Below the pieces are notes generated by a model. That model saw only the letters and a program-made list of their open reading frames with translations, was not told where the DNA came from and did no database searches. A program made the translations under genes and the position numbers. 64,000 nucleotides of DNA from Toxonevra muliebris (lineage: Eukaryota > Arthropoda > Insecta > Diptera > Pallopteridae). The stretch is from contig OY829326.1 of the NCBI GenBank assembly GCA_963691655.1, forward strand, positions 81,709,235 through 81,773,234, written 5' to 3'. This document shows positions 46,178-58,533 of the stretch, piece by piece (position 1 is the first letter of the stretch; the number at the start of each line of letters is the position of its first letter).

Positions 46178-47140
46178 ATGTTGATAAGGGTCCCAAAAGG
46201 TGACCTTTCTGTATGCAGCAACTGGCGAGGCATTACGTTACTAAACGTCGCAGTAAAAATTCTAGCCTGCATTATTCTCGATCGCATTGCTCCCGTCATC
46301 GAGCCTACTTTGCGCCGCGATCAAAACGGTTTTAGACGAAGCCGGTCATACGTTGATCACATAAATACATTAAGAATCATCATTGAGCAGTCCGTCGAGT
46401 GGCGGGCACCCTTGTACTTGCTCTTCATTAATTTTAAACGCGCATTCGATACCATCAAAAGGAGCGCGATTTGGCATGCCGTCATACGACGTGGCATACC
46501 GGAGAAAATAATCGAATTAATCAAAGAACTATACAATAATGCTTTATGCAGCGTTCGATATAAAGGAGAAAATAGTCAGCGATTCCCTATTAGTAGAGGT
46601 GTACGGCAAGGTTGTATCTTATCGCCGTTACTTTTCGTAGCTGTTTTGGATGATATATTAGCCACCACAAACAATGAATTTCGTGACGGCATTATATGGA
46701 GACCTTACCAACTGCTCTTCGACCTTGATTGTGCCCACGACATCAGCTTTCTGTCACACACGCTGAATGGGATTAAAATGAAGCTGGAACACCTCGCGCA
46801 ACACCACGACGCAATTGCCGGACTGGAAAGTCACTGAAAGGATTAGACACAAAGCGCAAGTTTTCGTCAACAAATGTTTACGGCGCATATGCAAGATTTT
46901 CTGGGCTCGACAAACACTGACCTCCTGGCTACTGCTAGCGAGCCAATAGAAGCAGAAATCAAGAAAAGGAAATGACGGTGGATTGGTCACACGCGATCTC
47001 GCAGACCCGGTCGTCCGCGGATGACGTGGATAAGATCGATGCATGCGGTACATCAACAATTTGGTTCATGGCGCGAGATCAGAAGAATGGCCCAATACAG
47101 ACTGCAATGGAGAGACCTTGTTTCCGCCCTATGCTCTTCT
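46178..47140 (+). pseudogene. RTE-like reverse transcriptase remnant
   Basis: ORF 46178-46837 encodes NWRGITLLNVAVKILACII, DQNGFRRSRSYVDHINTLRI, a LLFINFKRAFDTIKRSAIW block, and SRGVRQGCILSPLLF, the reverse-transcriptase core of an RTE-type LINE. The catalytic box that should be YADD reads CAHD (DLDCAHDISFLSH), so it is dead. Beyond the stop, other frames give CLRRICKIFWARQTL, ASEPIEAEIKKRK and WREIRRMAQYRLQWRDLVSAL, the typical C-terminal tail. No endonuclease domain upstream: 5' truncated. Confidence 0.8.
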
Positions 47141-47239
47141 TAAGAGCGACAAGTGAATTGCGTATATTAGTTAATTTATTTAATTTGTATTTTGATTCAG
47201 TATGTCATGGAAGTAATAATAATGGTCTCATGTAAAAAT

Positions 47240-47816
47240 ATGCCAAGTTTCTAAATTTTAACTAAATAAAGAAATTCTACTAAACTTGAGTAGATTAAGC
47301 AAAAATTACATCAAACATTAAATTAAAAATACTTTGCCTAAGTTTAAATTTTAGTTATTGAAACCTGATTCAGAAACTTATAATAAAAATTAAAAATATG
47401 TTTTTAATATTTTGTTTGTTGGATTTATATATTACTGAATATTGTGAAGCAAAGTGATCAGTTCGATTTTAATGGAGACCTAGAACAAGTAATATTTAAT
47501 TTTATGTTTGTATTTGTATTTACATAGTTACTTCAAAAAACTTACAGATATCAATAATTTGAACATTTTATGTATGCAGTCTCCATCGCTCTCACTTTAA
47601 AAATATTACTTGTGACTACATGTTCTGTGAGAGAAAATTTCAGTTAACTTATTGGCGCAATCTTGTATTCTCTCATTCTTGAATTTACTTGAAATTTTTT
47701 GAAAATTTTATACCAAAGAAAAACGTGTGCTAACTCGAATTAATCTGTAATCATATTTCTTCGGAGAAATATTTTTTTTTTGCAAGTTAATAAAATTACA
47801 ACATATGATACTTGAT
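47240..47816. other. 3' flank of the GNBP pseudogene copy
   Basis: AT-rich, no gene recognised. On the minus strand an AATAAA lies at 47822-47817, immediately after the pseudogene's stop. Confidence 0.4.
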
Positions 47817-49274
47817 TTTATTTTTAGATTGCATAAACCCGCACGTAATCTACAAGAAGTTCTGGGTTGTTCCATGTCGATTTCCAATTTTCTCTGTCTC
47901 GCCAAAACATAATAGTTGCTTTGGGAGATGTATTAAGCCAAGGTTTCGATAACGTATCATCCGGAAAATCACCATGACCACCAGCTGATACTCCAAGAGT
48001 TACAAAAAACTAGAAAGAAAAATTGTTATTTAAAAGAAAAAAATACTATATGCATGCCATGTAACAACAATCATAAACGAACCTCTTCATCAAATGGTGC
48101 CATATATCCCCCAGCTTTCCAAGCATCGGAGCGTATCGAATCCGCAGAGTAAACACTAGAAAAACCACCATCAACATGTCCATATTCCAGCCCATCAACT
48201 TTCAGTGTCAATTTACGATTATCCCAAATCAGAGAGTAAACGTGAAATTCATTACCATAGTGATCATTCTGGCGTATGTTTACCATAGATTTATCACGAA
48301 ATTCTGATTCTGGCGTTAACACAGCGCCGCCATAAAGTGTATGTCCATCAATACGGATTCCGTTTTGTGTAGTAAGATTCGAATTACCACGAGCAAATGC
48401 AATTCTCATTTGGCCTGATGTGTATGAATTTTGCCCATACTGGTTGGTTAGAGGTTCTAAGAGCAATACTATAAGCAATATATGTAGATCCAGAATGTTA
48501 ATTTGCAATAATGTAATTATGTACTTACATGGAAATAGCCAATCTCCTTTTGGCAATTTAGCTCGTATTTCTACACGTCCATATTTGAAACTGAATGAAT
48601 ATTTGGTGTTTATTCGTGCTGACACCACTGGAGGCAACACATTAGAAACCTGGCCCTGTGAAAGCCTTTCACACTCTAACTCACGATTCTGAATACCTGT
48701 ACATCTGAAAACAATCCATAATCAAGAATATAAATATTTTTCGGAAATAAAGCATTCAAACTTACCTTGCTCCTAAATCCAATTGCCCATACTTTATATC
48801 CGTACCAGGTCGATCTTCATTCCAAAGTATTGGTTTTATTTTCAACAAACCAGTATCTATTTTAGCAATTGTTTCGTACAATACAAATTCAGTATCCCCA
48901 GCATCGAGTGGCAAACGTACTTCCTGTTTCCAAATGCTTGCATTTATTTCAGTATCGAAATTATCCTCGAATATCAATTGTCCCTTACAAGTATTACGAT
49001 TTTGAACTATTGTTATGGAGGGTGTACAAACTACCTTCATAGCATTTGATGTGTTTACCTTATCGATATCAGATGTTATGGTGTACGGATTGTTTATGTC
49101 GCACATTTGTCCACATGAAAAAAATATCATCATTCTTAAGCATATGTTTGATCTCGTAAACGCAGTGATTGTTGGAAGGCTCTCGTACTTGTTATCGGAA
49201 TTCACCAGCTTCGAAGGATTTGAAAGGATGATTTCTATTTACATTGAAAACAGCATATTTGTTATAAGGTGCAT

Positions 49275-51470
49275 CTACATATTTTTGCAGTGTTATTAAG
49301 GGGACGTTCATTTAGAAAGTTTTAACAAAAATTTTTGGTTTTTACCATATCCTTAAAGAATTCCAAATTTGTTTAAGTTATAAGACCGGAAGTTTATTAC
49401 ATATGATTGCAAAATTTATACAAAAATTTATTGCGTTTGAAACTTTAAACTCATTTTTCTCAAAACAACGTTTTCGAAGTCGGAGATCACTTATTTTATA
49501 TTGATTTTTTCCCGATGATTATATCTATTAAAAAATACAATTTAAATTTAGTTTTTTAGGAAAAATCATGTTTTTAAGTTCCAACAGACGCCATTTTGCA
49601 TAAATTGGCAAAATTTTCCAAATCACCTAGTTCAGCTGCCAGGTTAACTTAACTAATTACACTGACAAAATTGATGTTTACAACACAAATGAGAATGGGA
49701 TGAAACCAAAAACAAATGAAAGTTAACATCTTGTTTTTCTAGTTTAGTTAGTACTTTTTTTTTTATTCAAAGTTAAAGTTGATGAATTTGGAACGCTGCC
49801 TAATGAGAAGAAATAAGTAAAAATTGGATAAAATAATGCTGATTTCTTTTAATTGTACGGTTTTTAGGGTTAGGGAATTAATTTTTGATGTTTTTTTTTT
49901 ACATAGGACCTACGCTAGAAAGCGCTGTCATACAATTTTTCTAATTTTTATATATTTTCATGGGAAAGGTGGTATTTTTACTGTGCTTAAGGCTCAGAAA
50001 TTTATTTTTGATATCCGTTTTATTCTAAAATGTATACCTTATGGGGTTACATAGCATATTTTTTTATTTTAAGTACATTACTACTGCAAAAATAGTATTT
50101 TTTTAAGAAAAATGTGTTAATTATTTAAGTTATTTTATTTATATATAAAAAAAGTAACTTTTAGAAAAAATGGTGTTCTTTTTAACTAAAATGTACTTTT
50201 ACTTATGCGTTAAAAAATGCGTTAAGGATGACATATTTACGTTTGTTGCAAAGAAAAAAGAAAAAAAAAATAATGATGAAATCGTTTCAACGGTCTAAAC
50301 GGACCAAATTGACAGTGGTACTGATGACGATAGCATTAATAATAGTGATGATGGGGAAATACCGGATTGAGAAAACCCAAAATGTAGTATTTAAAATTCA
50401 TAAATTCATAATAACAAACAATAGTTGGTGCTTATTAATTTAAGAGAGAAATTTTCGTGAAATTTTGTTTGGTGAGAAAAACTCATACTTCTAACTTAAC
50501 CACTAATTAAAGCCTTTTTCATTAATTGAATTGAATTTCTGACAAGCTTTTAAAATGATGGTTGCATTTGGCCGTGTTTAGATTACCAGCAACGTATATG
50601 TAAAGTGCAGAATTTTGATTTTATTTCATAAATTTCATGTATAAATACCATTTTACCTGCTTACAATATAGTGGCTTGCGAAAATTTGATTTGATGGACA
50701 AAACAAAACGGAGAGAATGCTGCTGTTTACTATTTTCTCATTGATCAAATTGAATGCGGTAATGTTATAAATGAGGAATAGGAATTTATCAGTAAGATGA
50801 AAGAATATGAAGATAGTTTGGGCATATCGTTATACTACACATCCGAAAAAAAAATAATTTTTGGCACCAAAATGGGTAATTTGACTAATTAATCATAGTG
50901 AAGAGCAAAACAGTGATTTGTCAAAATCGGTAACAACTCGATCGCTTTACCGTCGTATGACGCAATTGTGTTTAGAGCTTTACATCATTGCGTTCCAGTT
51001 TTTAAATTATTTTATATAACTACCGTTGCCAAGATTAAATCAGTGTCAATTTGGCTTTGAAGTACAATTCTTTTTTTCAAATTGCCGCTTTCTCACCCAC
51101 TAAAACTCCTACAGTGATAGAGAATACTGATAGAGAATACAAATGCACTATAGAACAAGTATGAAAAGGAACGAAATGAAGATAGTTGTCAACTTGATAA
51201 AAACTGAAATCACTGGGAACCATTTATCTCTTTAGTCACAGTGGTGAAAAGTGATTTCCCGGTCACAGTGATCAAATCACTGATAAAGAAATAACGACCA
51301 TCACTAATGGTTGATTTGGTTTATTCAGTTGGTTCTTTTACAGCTTCGAACCACGGGAACGTTTCAAAATGATTTCCTGCGCACACTTTTTAAAAGTATA
51401 GTAAAGTATTACATTGAGTTTAGAGTAAACAAGAACTGCTGAACCTTAAATACCCTATACTATTGAATTG
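49275..51470. other. Intron 1 of GNBP copy 1, distal part
   Basis: AT-rich intron DNA with no supported gene. TTAAGGGGACGTTCA at about 49297 resembles a TTAA-element end but no partner was found. Confidence 0.4.
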
Positions 51471-51479
51471 AAATCTGAA

Positions 51480-52110
51480 AATCCGAAAATCAAGCGCTGC
51501 GCCCTATGAGATCTTTTGCACCAAAGCCCCGGTGACTGCAGCGGAGTAGTGGCATGTTGCGAAATCGGACCAAAAAATTATTGAAATTCGATGCCGTCGT
51601 ATTAGCGGTAGCAACCTCTTTTTAAAGCACCACATTGGCAAATTGCCTGCCATACCATAACTTTTTTTTAGATATTTTTCTTTTTTTAATTATTTAAAAA
51701 TGTTTTAGAACTTTGAATTTATCCTTTGCAGAATAATATTGCTTCCCTGGTAATGTCGAAAAATCCATTTTGGTATACGTTTCATCATCCATGACTACGT
51801 ACTCATTTTTTTTTTTTAACCGGTGCTTGTATAACCATTTGCATCGCTTAATGGCAATTTATTGGTGCTGAATATTTTGCATAAGATTTGACACCACATA
51901 TTTTTTTATTCTTAAAATGTTAACGTGGTTGGTGTTAAATTTTTATGCTTTACCCCGTAGCGACAAATTCGGTTTGCGTTTTAGCATTCTAGCACCATTT
52001 TTCTAAAATTGTATTTCTTTCCGAACTTTTTTTTGCCACTTCTTGGTTTTCTGGACACATCCACATGTTCACGAAAACGAATGAACGAATGGCAGTTTAC
52101 ATTTGATTTT
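51480..52110 (-). pseudogene. Tc1-like transposase remnant in GNBP intron
   Basis: Minus-strand pieces: near 52090 HSF..CGCVQKTKKWQKKV, near 51800 a degenerate VMDDETYTKMDFSTLPGKQY reading (catalytic Asp region), KDKFKVLK, and near 51570 FWSDFATCHYS (second Asp region). Frameshifts and stops throughout. Related to the remnant at 18960-19560. Confidence 0.6.
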
Positions 52111-52679
52111 TTTGCAATATTTTATATGCCACGTTTCTATTATCTAACACTCTAACTCCCCAATTTTTGATTTTAGAAAAATAAAAAGTAAATATCTGTC
52201 GTTTCAGAATTTCGATTAAGTGTAGTCTATAACCTGTGCTGTCGAAAAATTGATTCCCGCCTCTAGGCGGTCCTGGCCATCTAAATGCTATAATTTTAAT
52301 TTTTCAAATAGCATATGTTTTTGACGAATAAACTAAAATTTAAACTTAAATAAAGTGAATCCCGTTATAACGGTAACTTAGAAAAGTTTGCCACTTGCAC
52401 AGTTATGTGGCAAACTTTTGCAATTCTTGATGTACCATGTCTTAAGAATGTTATGAGAATTAATGAGAATGATTTCAACCTTTGATAGTTAGTAACTGAA
52501 TGATTTTGGCTATCGAACGATTTTTTTTCATTTATTCCTTCGAACTAGTTAGTTGTGATTAAAACTTCAACTATTGCAAAGCTAAAAGAATGATATTAAC
52601 GATCGAACGATTTGTTCAGTCGAATTCATTTATTCGCACATTTTACTCACAGAAAAAATCGTTGGCATATTTCGCCATT

Positions 52680-52960
52680 TTCGTCTTTCAACACTCACAA
52701 TGTTTACGTTCAGACGACGCAGCTGTTGCCCAACAGAGGAGTGCGTGTCTTCTAAACGCGTAGTTGTGTAGTTTTGCTCAGCACAACTGTTGGCATTTAG
52801 ACGCCATTTTTATGATCATATTATTTTTCCGCTCTTTCATGCCAACATGTTGTTTCCCGAAAATTGGACAGAAGATGCATCATGCCGTTCAGAAGACACA
52901 ACAGTTTAAAAACAACTGTTGGCAATTTACAAAACAACAGTTTAAAATTTTGCGAATCTT
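52680..52960. repeat. Cluster of CAACTGTTG/CAACAGTTT words
   Basis: AGCTGTTGCCCAACAG, ACAACTGTTGGCA (twice) and ACAACAGTTTAAAA (twice) recur in direct and inverted orientation within ~280 bp. This may be a decayed short element; the words also match Myb-type sites, though I see no gene promoter here. Confidence 0.4.
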
Positions 52961-54049
52961 CTGAAAGCAACCAATATGGGCACAATATACCGTGCAGTTA
53001 CTATTTTCAGTAATTTTCATCATTTTCGCCGAAAAAAAATTGTCTTTTCTGGTTATTTTTCGTTTTTTTTCCAGCTTTTTCGTTGAAAGTTGGGAATGCA
53101 AACCAAGAATTAAAAAAAAATATTGCATACCTCTGACTCCAAAAGGGAATAACCAGTCGGATGCTCCAAGAAGACTTGCAATTGCATTTTGTTTTCTGGA
53201 TTTAAATATGTTATTCTATAACTTCAATCACAAATTATTGTTCATTAACTGTGACTACATGGATGGATGAATTCTTTTACAGCTCTTATATCACAAATAA
53301 CCATTGCTCAATCAAAACCAAAGTGCATAGGGTATAAAAATTAGTACATTTATGAAAATAATTTTTTGGTTTAAACTAAACTATTTTTTAGAACCAAACT
53401 GGTTTGGTTTTTGGTTCATGGTTCGGTTCGAATTGCGAATAGCTCGTTTCAAAATTGATTTAATTGAAACCCGGTTTTCATTTTTGCTTAAAACATGTAC
53501 GAAAATTTATCCAATGTTGCAATTGATAATTTCAAATGATTAATTTTGTTTACGTACTGAAAGAGCTATTTAAAATTCTCACAATATTGAAATAAATGAT
53601 ACTTCGCGCACCCTCTTTATTGTGTATAAATATTATAAATAATTTCTTATCACAAATATTACTCTTGAGAGGTTATAGATCAACATCTACGAAAAGTAAT
53701 GAAAAACCTAAGTATGAAACCGTAAATTTTGCGAAAGAACCTCAATCCTCAGCAATAACCCCTAATTTTTAATATTTTAATGCGGCTCACTTGGTATTGA
53801 TACGCGAAATCCATCCTTCAACAGTTTCAACTCGACATTAGATATTTCATATTTAGCTAAATTGCCCGAAAATACAAATATCACTAATACTATAATAAAA
53901 TGAAATTTAATTTTGAAATATTTCTGAGAATACGAAATTAAAAACATTTTAGCTCGTCGAATAAAGCACAACACGAGCGTATGACTGTCCAGATGTGACT
54001 GATACAAATGATTTGAAAACACGACTTCTCAAAATTTGTTCTGAGTGAA

Positions 54050-54057
54050 TATTTACA
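54050..54057 (-). promoter_or_regulatory. Degraded TATA box of GNBP copy 1
   Basis: Minus-strand TGTAAATATTCACTCAGAAC aligns to TATAAATATTCACTCAGAAC upstream of copy 2: the second base of the TATA core is changed. The surrounding duplicated promoter sequence is otherwise similar. Confidence 0.55.
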
Positions 54058-54477
54058 TATATTTCTGTTTGTTAGTGTCCATATTTGTACAATGTAAATA
54101 TGCCGGCTCGGGAGAGGGAGGGTGGGACACCGAATAACACTGGACTATTAAGTTGGGGAAAAACAAAATTTAATTTTATATTTTTCCTCATTTTTTATCT
54201 TCTTTACATAATCAAAACCGTTCGGCAACCGCTTCAGGCCTAAAAAAGGAAGATATCTGAATCTGGTTTGAAAGTAGTAGAAGTCTCTTTTGCAAGCATT
54301 CCTTATCGTATATTTCGGTGTTTATTGTGCCTGTGGTCACGAAAATTTGGCTTATTTTCCCACACCAACAAATTGTTTGCTAAATTAGAATTTTTTTAAT
54401 ATAAAACTTTGAACAGAAAAGTCGGAACAGACGTGACAATAAAAACGCGCCAACTTATAACTATTAATAAATCTTAA

Positions 54478-54701
54478 CCCTAGAATTATGCTTATTTTTT
54501 ATACGTAAAGGTCATGCTTCGTCGAAACGAAGACGGCATTATTCAAAACGGTCATACTCATGATACGTCTATAACTTTGAAAGTTGATTGTTTCCCATTT
54601 TATTTTAATAACATTTATTCATAAATTAAATATTTACCAACACTTAGAAAGAAACATTTTAAAATGTAAACATGTGTTCGACGAAGCATGCCGTTCCAGG
54701 G
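54478..54701. mobile_element. piggyBac-like MITE, copy 2
   Basis: Starts CCCTAGAATTATGC and ends GACGAAGCATGCCGTTCCAGG-G, flanked by TTAA at 54474-54477 and 54702-54705. Shares TTTTTTATACGTAAAGGTCA and a GATTGTTTCCCATTTTA block with 42291-42559. Located upstream of GNBP copy 1. Confidence 0.8.
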
Positions 54702-54705
54702 TTAA

Positions 54706-55400
54706 AAAACTCAACTTTGTATTTTTATTGTGTATGTTAGATATTCCTGTATGTTTTCAGTTAATCTAACACAAAGTTTCAATCCGTACAAGAATACACC
54801 ACATACAAAAAAAAATTCATATTAGGTCTGTTTTATTAGGTTTTGTTGAGAAAATTAATTAAATCAAATTAATTGTTAATAAAAGGAGGTTAAAAAATAT
54901 GCGAGTTATTTAAAAACATCTTACAATTTTCCAACGCATTTGTTTTCATTACTCATGATTTCGCCATCGGTATTGCAAAGTGAAAAAATATTATTAGACG
55001 TGTTTTTTAAAGCCAACCTGATTAAAATAATTTAAATTGAATTACTGTAAGGAAGTAAAGCCTTAAACACAATTCCGAAGGGTGGCGGGGAAAACCGTTG
55101 GCGGGTAGTAAACACCGTAGAATAATTTTTGAAGTGAAATATTTTTGTTTGTAAATACCTTAATTAATATAATAAGTAAAATGAACTCATATATTATACT
55201 TACAGCTTAAATTTAAAATATTCCCAAACTGTATGCTTCATTTCTACATTTCTGTAGTCCTGTAGTCATGGACAAATCGTACAAACCTCTATAATTTTGC
55301 ACTTCACTGTTTTATTTTTAAATTAATTATAATTATTTAAATAAATTATTATGATTTTCACAAAATTTATTCATTTTAATTATTTCGCGCCAAACATATT
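54706..55400. other. Spacer, nothing recognised
   Basis: AT-rich spacer between MITEs; no gene. Confidence 0.4.
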
Positions 55401-57494
55401 AGTGGTCCTCATGAAAACTCGCAAATGCCTAGCAATGCAAACCTCGCAAGTTTGCATTGCGTATATCAGCTGTTTTCATTCACCATACAAAAAGAGTTTG
55501 CGAGGTGCTCGCAAATTTGTAAGCCAATTTCAGTGTGCAAACCAGTGATGCCAACTCATTTCTTCTGAATCCCCGATAGCCCGCGAGAAATTCCCCGATT
55601 TTCAGTCAAATTCCCCACACCGGTATAATTTTATATTATAACTGCGAGACACGTTTAAAATTGATCAAGGTTAATGTTATTTAAATGCGGTCCAGAACAG
55701 AAGGTACTTTCTGACTCCGGAATTCTTTTGACACATGGGAGATTTCATCTCAAGGGAACCCACTCTTAAAATCGATTGAGCTCAAATGAATCCGGTGTAC
55801 TGAGTTACTCGACGTTCATTTTGATAGATAAACACTCAAAGTTCTCAAAGGAAAATACATGGGCTTTCTTTTGACCCAAATAAAAAACAAAAAAAGTTTC
55901 CTTTTAAAAAAAAAATTCAAAACTATTTTGGATTTTGAAAAAAAAATGGTCACATTTTGAATTTTTAAGATTTTTTTTTCATTTTTCGAAAGATTAAAAG
56001 CGAATTTTTTACTGATCGCGTTCAAATTTGGTATGGTAACTACTACCCAATAAGGCTAAACTTTGTGTAAGTTTGAGCCCGAAACGGGGACGAAATACTA
56101 CGTATATTTAAAGACTTCAAATATAAGAAAAATTGTGTAAAGTTGTATACAAGATTTTTTTTGTAGCTTAATGGAGGACGTTTTGAAAATCATCATCGCA
56201 CGAATGCGGCACACCGGAAGGTCTAAAAAAACCCTTAGAAAAATTATGACTATGGTCTTAGGACATACTACTATTTTTTGTTTGATCGATAATTCACGAA
56301 ATTAGTTTTCTGAAGAATTGGACATTTTTCGAAAGTACAACGCTGCAAATTGAACAAAAAATTAACCAAACTTTTCTTCTATTATGTCCTGTGTAGAAAA
56401 ACATATTTAACTTTTAGATCATAACTGCTAATGGGAAAAACCTTGTTTGAGAAGAATGGGGTCAAAGTTTTGGCTATCGGTTTTTAAATATATCGACGAA
56501 TCCCAACGGACCTTCCTCCCGCCCAATACGACCAAGAGGCGCATTCTGAACGGCCGAAAGGGAAGCCGAAGCGCTGCGCGACTGTTTTGGCCTGACTGAC
56601 TCTCGCCGCTATTATGGTCTATATCTACGAAAGCACTTCGAGTTTCTCGATGAAATTTTGAAATATAATACTTTCAAATTACACACTTTTTAAAAAATCG
56701 ATTTCTCCAAACCAAGAAAGTGCAGGGCTGTCTTAAGAAGAGATGAAGGTTATAAGACCTAAAATATGAAGTATTGCAAAAGTAAAACGATTTACATTAC
56801 ATAAAATTTGACAAAAAATATTCTACAGACTTTATTAACTAAAAGCTAAACGGTTTCAAATTCCCCGCAAAAAATAGCTCATTCCCCGATTCCCCGTACT
56901 AAGTGAAACTCCACACACAAGTTGGCATCGCTGGAGTACTTCCAACATTAAAAAAATCGTATGCTGTTTATTATCCCATGTACATATATTATAGAGGTTT
57001 CTGTCGTTGTACCGCGACCTATAAGATCTATTGTACATAATTCCCCATTTAGTTTGTAAGTCATATTGATAAGTTAGTGATAAGTGCTAAGTGATAAGTA
57101 TATAAGTTTTAACCATACTTAAGGTAATTTCCTTTTTCACCCATTTTGGGGAAAAACTATTAAAATGCTATCATAATTATGAATGTATAACTCTTAATTA
57201 TTTATATAAATTGATTTTTTAATTCTTCATTATCCTAGATAAATATAAATAATATGTATGTTAGGAAAACCTAAATTATAAGAAATTTTTGTAAAATCTT
57301 TGTAAACAATGTTATTATGGGTAATAAAAAAATGTTCGAATCAAAAAAAAAATGCAGTTTATTGTGAATTTTTAACACTTTTGCGTAACAGCTGATTTAC
57401 ACTTTCAAAACCTGCAGAGTGTATTCATAAAACGGTGTATACAAGTTTGTGCATATACGAGTATGCAAGTTTGCGAGCTTTCACGAGGACCACT
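55401..57494. mobile_element. 2.1-kb element with AGTGGTCCTC ends
   Basis: AGTGGTCCTCATGAAAACTC at the left is inverted at 57494 (AGTGGTCCTCGTGAAAGCTC), both followed by GCAAA; 3-bp ATT is present at both flanks. Most of its length is the nested element 55552-56934. A left-arm fragment also occurs at 20589-20704. Confidence 0.7.
55552..56934. mobile_element. Nested element with CCAGYGATGCCAACT ends
   Basis: CCAGTGATGCCAACT at the left and CCAGCGATGCCAACT inverted at the right delimit 1,383 bp inside the AGTGGTCCTC element. Both ends continue into repeats of CCCCGAT/CCCCG. The interior (about 56510-56640) is GC-richer (GGCCGAAAGGGAAGCCGAAG) and may be an old transposase piece, but no family motif is readable. 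No clean target duplication. Confidence 0.6.
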
Positions 57495-57898
57495 ATTATA
57501 ATAATTTGGAAATCAGCTGATCAGATATGCAACCCTGTCAACAGCGGGTACCCGTCAACGGGTTTCCCGTCACCCGTCATAATTATGTTTAAGGCTTTAT
57601 AGGCGGAAAAGCGTACACCAATATCTAATGAGGCATAACTTAGCAGTTACGAACTGACCTGTTTCCAAGGGAATAGAAGCTACAATTTTCGCCCAGGTAA
57701 AATAAATCACCATCATCACTTTTGTTTCGGACTTTTGCTGTTTTTTTTTTTAACTTATTTACTAATAATGTTTTAATTTTTAATTTAACTAACCGTAAAT
57801 CAAAACTGTTTACCTCGTTATGGCATTAAATTTTTTACACGAAGTTATTCATACTTAAACATTAATTTTGATTTTGATAAAACATTAACACTAGAAAG

Positions 57899-58150
57899 AC
57901 TGAAATTTTGCATTCCCTACCCTACATTCCCCAAAAGCAGTCAAAATGACTTCTTTTGGACTATATAGATATAACACATACATATATCAGAAACAGAGAG
58001 GGGAGGAAGGTAAAGTCAACTATTAATAAATGCATTCATATCATGTATACAAATTCAGAAAAATTCTAGGTAATTGAATCAAAATAAATATATATTTTTT
58101 CCAAATGAAATTGAAAAGCAGTCAAAATGACTTCTTTGGGCAATCTAGTG
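57899..58150. mobile_element. piggyBac-like MITE, CACTAGA ends
   Basis: TTAA at 57895-57898 and 58151-58154 flank ends CACTAGAAAGACTG and CACTAGATTGCCC (inverted). The word AGCAGTCAAAATGACTTCTT occurs twice inside (about 57940 and 58117) as a direct repeat. It lies just 3' of the intact GNBP gene. Confidence 0.8.
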
Positions 58151-58525
58151 TTAAATACCCTGTAACAGGGACAAAAATAAATTAAAAAATGTTTAACTGC
58201 TGTCAAATTGTAAGTGACTAAATACATATGGCACATCGGTGAGTCCGTTCTCGAGTTCACCTACAGTGTCGGGTTCACCTCATTTAATAAAAATATATCT
58301 CTTAATAATTGTTGTCGTTACAATTATTTCTATTACATAAATTAAACTTTCGTTGTTCTCGCTTCAGCTCCTGCTCCAGCTCCGGGACAAACAGTCTGCT
58401 CCAGCTCCGCGCACCGCTCCAAAGCCCTGGTTTTAACCCAAGTTAAGTATTTCTCCAGTGAAATATTTATTTTTTTTTGGCGTATTAAAATGTTAAATAA
58501 AAATGCAGAATTTTCGACACTAGAC

Positions 58526-58531
58526 TTTATT
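58526..58531 (-). terminator. Polyadenylation signal of GNBP copy 2
   Basis: Minus-strand AATAAA two bases after the stop codon; conserved in position in copy 1. A very short 3' untranslated region is implied. Confidence 0.5.
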
Positions 58532-58533
58532 TT

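Larger units (their letters stand above)
47824..53947 (-). pseudogene. GNBP/beta-1,3-glucan-recognition copy 1, damaged
   Basis: Five minus-strand exon equivalents aligned to the intact neighbour: E1 53911(or 53947)-53791, E2 49274-48766, E3 48704-48529, E4 48468-48083, E5 48009-47824. Damage: the ancestral start ATG is ATT at 53911-53909 (an in-frame upstream ATG at 53947 could replace it and keep a hydrophobic leader); codon TAA at 49194-49192 replaces a Ser codon in the CBM39 exon; one base is missing about 55 codons later, in the ILYVW region. The GH16-like part (E2 end to E5) stays open and reads IFEDNFDTEINASIWKQEVR ... WNNPELLVDYVRVYAI. It may make only an N-terminally truncated product, or nothing. 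Intron 1 is ~4.5 kb and contains Tc1 debris. Confidence 0.8.

Noticed and set aside
49275..53790. An additional host gene inside GNBP copy 1 intron 1
   Set aside because: Only Tc1 debris and chance frames found there.
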